From Prosthecobacter algae (lineage in GTDB: Bacteria > Verrucomicrobiota > Verrucomicrobiia > Verrucomicrobiales > Verrucomicrobiaceae): DNA of 64,000 nucleotides. Made by a program: the position numbers and the translations under genes. The notes under the pieces are model-generated. The model did no database searches. It was given only the letters and a program-made list of their open reading frames with translations, and was not told where the DNA came from. Each line of letters opens with the position of its first letter. Position 1 is the stretch's first letter. Below, in pieces: positions 60,201 through 64,000 of the stretch. The DNA is taken from the NCBI RefSeq assembly GCF_039542385.1, contig NZ_BAABIA010000001.1, positions 434,001 to 498,000 on the forward strand, written 5' to 3'.

Positions 60201-62844
60201 GTTGCAGGACTCCGGTGGTGGTGAAGTCGGTGCGGGCCGTCCCGGCGGGTGTGCGGTCTATGCCATTGACATAGATGCGGGAAAGGCCGCGGGTGCGGTC
60301 GATCATGAGCGTGACGTGCGTCCACGCATTGTAAGGCAGCACATTGCTGGCGGTCTGCACCTGGGTGCCGTTGGTGCCATTGCCCGTTTCCAGAATGAGG
60401 CGGCCTGGGGTGGTGTGGGTGGAGCCGGTCGCATAGAGCCTCCAGCCTGCGGTGTTGAGCCCGGAGTTGGAGTTCGAGGTGATGGTTTCCAGTGTGTTGG
60501 TGCCGGAGGCGACACGCACCCAGGTGGCCACGGCAAAGCTGTTGCCCAGGTCACTGGCCGGGGCTGTGGCATATCCGCTGCTGCCATCCAGGCTGAGTGA
60601 GGCGGAGCCTTCGGCTGAATCGGTGGTGTTGTAGGTGGCCCCAGTGCTGCTGAGGGTGAGCGCGGCACCGTTGGGTGCCGAGCTGGCGTTGGAGCTGTTC
60701 ACCCGCCAATGGGCCACGGGATTTTCACAAAGGCTGCGCAACTGGTCAAAGTCTGCCGCATTGAGCACCCGGTTATACAGCCGGAAGTCGTCCAGATGGC
60801 CGCCCATGTAGTAGGGTCCGCTGCCCATGCGCCCCAGGGCCAAAACGGCGCTGGTGGTGAAGTCCGTGGTGATGCTGCTATCCGTCGTGCGGTCGGTTCC
60901 ATTCACATAGATGCGGGCAGTGCCGGTGCTGCGGTTCACGGTGAGGCCGATGTGCACCCATTGGTCAAAAGGCATGACGCCGATGGCTGTGGTTGCGGCA
61001 TTGCCCAGAGTGCCATTGCCTGTTTCTAACTGAATGCGCCCGGCCGTGGTGGCATGGGCGGAGCCATAGACGAAAAGCTTGAATCCGGCGGTGGCAAAGC
61101 CGCCAGCGCAATTGCCTGCGAGGGTTTGCAGCCCGGTGTTCCCAGAATTCACGCGTGCCCAGGTGCTGAAGGAAAAGGTGTTGCCCACGTCCAGGCTGGC
61201 GGTGGTGATGTGGTCGTCCGTGCCGTCCAAGGCCACGGCGCTGCGGCCCACTAGGCCTGGGGTCCATGGATTTGGAGCAAAGTTAGTTAGAGTGCCGTCA
61301 TTGCTGCCGGCCACATCTTCGGCTACGGTTCCAGAGGTTTCATTCAGCGGATAGTGCAGCACTAGGCCGGCACCTGTGGTATCCACGCTGGCTCCGGTGG
61401 AAAAGCGGAACACGCGCTCGGCTGAAACGGCATTTCCCTGGGTGTCTTTGACTCCACCTAAGGCCACTACGATCTCATAGGTGGTGTTGGAAGCGAGAGC
61501 TGAGGCAGGGGTGAAATTGACAATGCCGCCCATGTTTGAGTACGTGCCGGAGATCGCGCTGCCGCCGAAGGGACGGACGATGATGCTGCTGCTGCCGATG
61601 GAGGGGGTGTCCAGTTGGTCGGTGAAGGAGACGCCGATCATGCTGGTGGTGGCTACGCTGGTTTCGCCATCCAGGGGGCGCACGGCATTCACTTCAGGGG
61701 CACGTGTATCGGGCACGGTATCATGCGGCAGGATCCACCCGGCGGAATTGTCCACGGAAGTGCCGGTGTTGGAGCCGTTGACACATCCGATGAAGACGAG
61801 GTTGCCGATGGGGATGGCCACCTCAGGCTTGGGCGTGGGGCTGCCCGCCTCAATGCGACCTGGGAGGGCGACATTGGCCACGATCTGTGCCGGGACGGTA
61901 TCCACACGGATTTTCTGGTAGCGTCCGTTGCCGACATTGCCCAGATGGACAAATTCATCCTGCACGACCGGGTAACGAGGGGCACCGCCGAGGGTGGTCA
62001 CCTGATCCACAAGCTGGATGTTTTCCGGATTCTGGATGTCGTAGATGTAGAGGCCGCCTGCTTGGCCGCCGCCGTAAAGGCGATGACCGCTGAGGTAGGA
62101 GGTGTAGGTGTTGGCCCCGGTATCGCCCCGATAGACGCTGATGAGGAGTGGGTTGGTGGGGTCGCTCAGGTCAAAGGTGGCGATACCATTGGTTAGGCTG
62201 GCGGAGACGACGAGGACATTGCCCAGCACATACACCGAGGCGCAGCGAAAGCCGGTAAGGGTGGGAATGTCTACGGAGCGGACCAGGGTGGGGGCGGCGG
62301 GATTGCTGACATTGAAGATGTCGATCCAGCCGCTGGCGGTGCCGTAGCCTTCGCCGCCGGTGTAGAGGTACTTGCCGGCCCAGCAGGAAGAGTGGCTGGA
62401 CGATTTGCCTCCGGAACCCTGGACAGTCACAGAAGGGGCTGCCGGGTTGCTGATGTTATAGATGGCAAATTTCCCGGCACGAACCTGGGTGAGGTCCCCT
62501 GAGAAACCCATGTTGTGACTTTTGAAGATGTTGTCATTCAGGTGGGTTCCGACCACACTGGGATTCACCACGGCGGGGGAGGCTGCCTGTGAAAGCCGCC
62601 AGGTGGTGAGCCGTGCGTAGCCTGTCGGATCGGCGGCACCGCTGCGCCCGCCTGCGATGACCAGGTGCCCCTTGTGCATGAGGGCATAGGTGGGAGTGAT
62701 GCCGATCTCCAGTGAGGTGAACGTTCGCAACGGCACGTAAAGCTGGCCGGTGGTGTAGGTGGACTGGGGAACAGGCACCTGGGCCTGAAGGGCGGCGGCA
62801 GACGCCAGGGCGAGAACTCCGCGGGTAACAAGGGAGCGAATCAT
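57259..62844 (-). CDS. Giant secreted beta-propeller/LamG/PKD protein with di-haem cytochrome end
   Basis: A 1861-residue protein with a signal peptide (about 1-22, ending LQAQ). Apparent order: LVIVD-like propeller repeats (about 45-365; IYNISNPAAPSV, IFNVSNPAAPTL, TFDLSDPTNPLL); an Ig-like domain (about 385-490); three LamG-like repeats (about 497-1130, each with DLGN or DVGN-x-F, ATWVRV or similar, and LDDFR or IDDLRLY); a PKD domain (about 1145-1245; YRYDFGDGTSTSW); a YVTN-like propeller (about 1250-1590); and a cytochrome c part with haem sites CASCH (about 1634) and CATCH (about 1763). The last part resembles di-haem peroxidase/MauG-type proteins. Outer-surface redox enzyme or adhesin; substrate unknown. 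Confidence 0.85.
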   Translation of the reverse strand: MIRSLVTRGVLALASAAALQAQVPVPQSTYTTGQLYVPLRTFTSLEIGITPTYALMHKGHLVIAGGRSGAADPTGYARLTTWRLSQAASPAVVNPSVVGTHLNDNIFKSHNMGFSGDLTQVRAGKFAIYNISNPAAPSVTVQGSGGKSSSHSSCWAGKYLYTGGEGYGTASGWIDIFNVSNPAAPTLVRSVDIPTLTGFRCASVYVLGNVLVVSASLTNGIATFDLSDPTNPLLISVYRGDTGANTYTSYLSGHRLYGGGQAGGLYIYDIQNPENIQLVDQVTTLGGAPRYPVVQDEFVHLGNVGNGRYQKIRVDTVPAQIVANVALPGRIEAGSPTPKPEVAIPIGNLVFIGCVNGSNTGTSVDNSAGWILPHDTVPDTRAPEVNAVRPLDGETSVATTSMIGVSFTDQLDTPSIGSSSIIVRPFGGSAISGTYSNMGGIVNFTPASALASNTTYEIVVALGGVKDTQGNAVSAERVFRFSTGASVDTTGAGLVLHYPLNETSGTVAEDVAGSNDGTLTNFAPNPWTPGLVGRSAVALDGTDDHITTASLDVGNTFSFSTWARVNSGNTGLQTLAGNCAGGFATAGFKLFVYGSAHATTAGRIQLETGNGTLGNAATTAIGVMPFDQWVHIGLTVNRSTGTARIYVNGTDRTTDSSITTDFTTSAVLALGRMGSGPYYMGGHLDDFRLYNRVLNAADFDQLRSLCENPVAHWRVNSSNASSAPNGAALTLSSTGATYNTTDSAEGSASLSLDGSSGYATAPASDLGNSFAVATWVRVASGTNTLETITSNSNSGLNTAGWRLYATGSTHTTPGRLILETGNGTNGTQVQTASNVLPYNAWTHVTLMIDRTRGLSRIYVNGIDRTPAGTARTDFTTTGVLQLGRTANGSSLLNGQLDDFRIHPRWLTETEIRVLAISKLLAHWRFDSSGNDESGFARNATLLNGAGYASDHARGTESLNLDGIANGLDDHATAAALDLGNQFSISLWAKVTSSALGSRTLLSNAAGGSMGNGFRFFINTWATADGRLLFETGNGTLGDSASSATGAFPFNQWNHLAVVVNRSAGTASIYCNRRLVSTDSTIRTDFANNLALYIGRLVTSGNFHGQIDDLRLYNKLLSNSDIGALGEGSPNATPVLSTLASTASATTTGTAVTFTATASDPNVGTELFYRYDFGDGTSTSWTTNPAVGHTYSTPGRYVVTVFVSDGSADVSTTMTQIIYNAPTASPPSISAEMAYDTSRNKVWVVVPDGNDHDNNAGTPAQGIVVRFDAVTRTVNNRINLGANSEPVALAMRPGNAEVWVANKQAGNVSIINADTGALLTTLNTGRGSLPVGVAFAPDGTAAFIACEGLEGVLKYNPATRAQTGAVDTGAAPRGIAVTADSTRVLVSRFRSPDNRGEVWEYTPASIVLTGNATPVRTFAINRDTTTVDAPNAARGVANYLSQVVISPDGLKAWINAKKDNISRGESTVRDGNPLNHENTVRSLIAQLSLTTNAELTANRIDVDNTGLTVASCFSPRGDLLFAAAIGNEQVVVIDANSRNTLPAISTATGTQVLGYGPSGLCTSPDGTRLYVHNFLERKVRVFSITALTAGTGSGTTLEGSVDLTTTEPLTATVLQGKKLFYNSEDTRLASEGYISCASCHLGGDQDGRVWDLTQFGEGLRNTIDLRGHAGMGHGALHWSANFNEVQDFENQIRELSGGSGLINGAVNPPLGTTNAGLSTDLDALAAYVTSLNTFHVSPYRNQDGSFTTGAVAGAAHFTSKGCATCHTGTPMTDSNATTFPLHNVGTQNTSSGQRIFGTLTGLDTPTLRAVWSTPPYLHRGQAATLDVIFNTTNAPGTTNHARFRELTAPQQAELLDYLEELE

Positions 62845-62895
62845 GGTTGGGTGTCGGGTTGGCTGACACCCATGGATCTATCAGAATTGGCCTAA

Positions 62896-63993
62896 CTAAC
62901 GCTTGGACTTCGTGACGGATTTTTTGGACAATCTGACGGGTGCTGCCATTTGCTCTCTTTGACGGTAGGCGAGCGGCGTGCAGTGATAACGACGTGCAAA
63001 GCAGCGGTTGAGGTAGCTTTGATCGCAGAAGCCTGCTGCTGCGGCGACGTCTGCCACCGGGTTGTCTGTTTCTCTGAGGAGCTGTGCGGCTCGGGCCAGC
63101 CGGAGGTCCCTCACATAGTCCACCAGGGTGTGGCCGGTGGTGTGCTTGAAGAAGGTGCGGAAGACGGTGCCGCCCATGCCGGCCGCTGCCGCAACTTCGG
63201 TTAGGCTGAGAGGTTGGGTGAAGCGCTCAGCCAGCAGTTTGAAGACGCGCCGCAACTGTTCACGTCGGGTCTCCTCACGGGCCAGTGCACGCGGGTCCGC
63301 CTGCCGCACGCCAAAGGCTTCTCGCAGGTGATGCAGCACCGTCAGCAGGTGCAGCTTGCAGGCGGGGTAGTGCTCCCGTGCGCTGCCGGGTGCCGTAGCG
63401 GCCTCATGCAGAGCGAGGAGGGATTCATGCACACGATGGGCCAGAGGGTGGCTGCTTTTCAGCAACGGGGGCACGCCTGAGGGACGGGCGCGCAAGGGAT
63501 CGAGGAAGGCGGCATCGCCTGACAAGTGGCCGTTGCTGGTGATGAAGTCTGCGGGAAATAAAATGACCAGCGAACGATGAGGTCCGCTGAGCCGGGAAAC
63601 GCCATGCAGGCGCAGGGTATCCACAATGAGCAGATCTCCGGGAGCAAAATCCACATCCCAACTGCCCATACTAAAGCGGCCAGCCCCATCCACCGGCAGG
63701 ATCATTTCATGATAGTCATGCCAGTGCATCCAGTTTTCCCCCACCATGCCCTGATAGGTGGGGAAGGAGTACAGCTTGGTCTGGAGGGGAAGATCGGGAT
63801 CAAAGTCCCGGCGCAAGTAACGGCGGTCGTCAATTAGCGGGTGGATCTCAAAAGGCTGCGGATCGGTGGTCGCCAGGGTGGCGAGTGCAGAGGGGACGGA
63901 GGAGGACGGGAGCTTCGGAGTGCGGACCACGAAGAGTGAGGCTAGCGAAAGGCCGGGGGGGAGGTCCAGTGTAAAACAACGGGACGGCGGCAC
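62896..63993 (-). CDS. AraC-family transcription regulator, possibly partial at 5' end
   Basis: A 365-residue frame whose first recognised start is a GTG at 63993; the frame stays open to the window edge, so the true start may lie outside. The N-terminal half has a cupin-like sensor domain (MHWHDYHEMILPVDGAGRF, FAPGDLLIVDTLRLHGVSRL). The C-terminal half has the two helix-turn-helix units of AraC proteins (SLTEVAAAAGMGGTVFRTFF and DVAAAAGFCDQSYLNRCF, then HCTPLAYRQ). It lies 51 bases upstream of the giant cytochrome protein gene in the same direction and may regulate it; carbohydrate-responsive control is typical of the family. Confidence 0.85.
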   Translation of the reverse strand: MPPSRCFTLDLPPGLSLASLFVVRTPKLPSSSVPSALATLATTDPQPFEIHPLIDDRRYLRRDFDPDLPLQTKLYSFPTYQGMVGENWMHWHDYHEMILPVDGAGRFSMGSWDVDFAPGDLLIVDTLRLHGVSRLSGPHRSLVILFPADFITSNGHLSGDAAFLDPLRARPSGVPPLLKSSHPLAHRVHESLLALHEAATAPGSAREHYPACKLHLLTVLHHLREAFGVRQADPRALAREETRREQLRRVFKLLAERFTQPLSLTEVAAAAGMGGTVFRTFFKHTTGHTLVDYVRDLRLARAAQLLRETDNPVADVAAAAGFCDQSYLNRCFARRYHCTPLAYRQREQMAAPVRLSKKSVTKSKR

Positions 63994-64000
63994 TTCAGCA

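Noticed and set aside
59500-61300. Tandem DNA repeats
   Set aside because: The three LamG-like segments are similar as proteins but diverged at DNA level, so this is domain duplication and not a recent repeat array.
1-64000. tRNA, rRNA, CRISPR arrays and insertion sequences
   Set aside because: Read through both strands for cloverleaf-like, rRNA-like, regularly spaced repeat or transposase signals and found none.

Overview
The window reads as a chromosomal segment of a Gram-negative Verrucomicrobiota bacterium, probably of the Prosthecobacter/Verrucomicrobium type. This is an inference from gene style: transmembrane Ser/Thr kinases fused to C-type-lectin, lamin-tail or peptidoglycan-binding domains, a planctomycete/verrucomicrobial-type ECF sigma factor, duplicated formylglycine-enzyme-like domains, LamG-rich giant secreted proteins with cytochrome c ends, and many lipoproteins. 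Coding density is high, no gap between genes exceeds 300 bases, and I saw no rRNA, tRNA, IS element, integrase or CRISPR array.

Region 1 (1-3719): the 3' end of a cyclic-nucleotide-binding protein, a dienelactone-hydrolase-like enzyme, an entericidin-like small lipoprotein with a strong terminator, and a Ser/Thr kinase with a periplasmic peptidoglycan-binding domain.

Region 2 (3798-16398, all minus strand): a compact operon in virB order: VirB2-, VirB3-, VirB4-like, a glycine-zipper lipoprotein, VirB5-, VirB6-like, two VirB8-like paralogues, VirB9- and VirB10-like, a coiled-coil lipoprotein, then a single-ring ClpB-D2-like AAA+ ATPase where VirB11 would be expected. It ends with a membrane protein, another lipoprotein, a helical cytoplasmic protein and a protein with three Asp-rich calcium-loop-like repeats. 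There is no relaxase, VirD4 coupling protein, VirB11 or integrase in the window, so this looks like a non-conjugative type IV secretion-like machine of unusual make-up. An ECF sigma factor lies upstream in the same direction, and a kinase with lectin and lamin-tail domains diverges from it. This is the best candidate for an undescribed system.

Region 3 (17557-27519): two more Ser/Thr kinases, a secreted YD-like protein, a GAF protein, an RluA/RluD-family pseudouridine synthase, and a TPR membrane protein downstream of a double FGE-sulfatase-like protein.

Region 4 (27800-56433, all plus strand): a cell-surface polysaccharide cluster of nearly 29 kb. It has nucleotide-sugar enzymes (RmlA, RmlB, Gmd-like), a Wzx-like flippase, eleven glycosyltransferases, two FkbM methyltransferases, two further methyltransferases, a WcaF-like acetyltransferase, a secreted parallel beta-helix protein, a Wzy-like polymerase, a WecA-like initiating phosphotransferase and an O-antigen ligase-like protein with TPRs. 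Many genes overlap by 1-4 bases, which suggests translational coupling. The logic is a lipid-linked repeat unit started by the WecA-like enzyme, extended by the transferases, flipped by Wzx and polymerised or ligated outside the inner membrane. No Wza/Wzc export genes are present.

Region 5 (56453-64000, minus strand): a PdeM-like metallophosphoesterase, a 1861-residue secreted protein combining beta-propeller, Ig-like, LamG and PKD domains with a di-haem cytochrome end, and an AraC-family regulator upstream of it that may run past the window edge.
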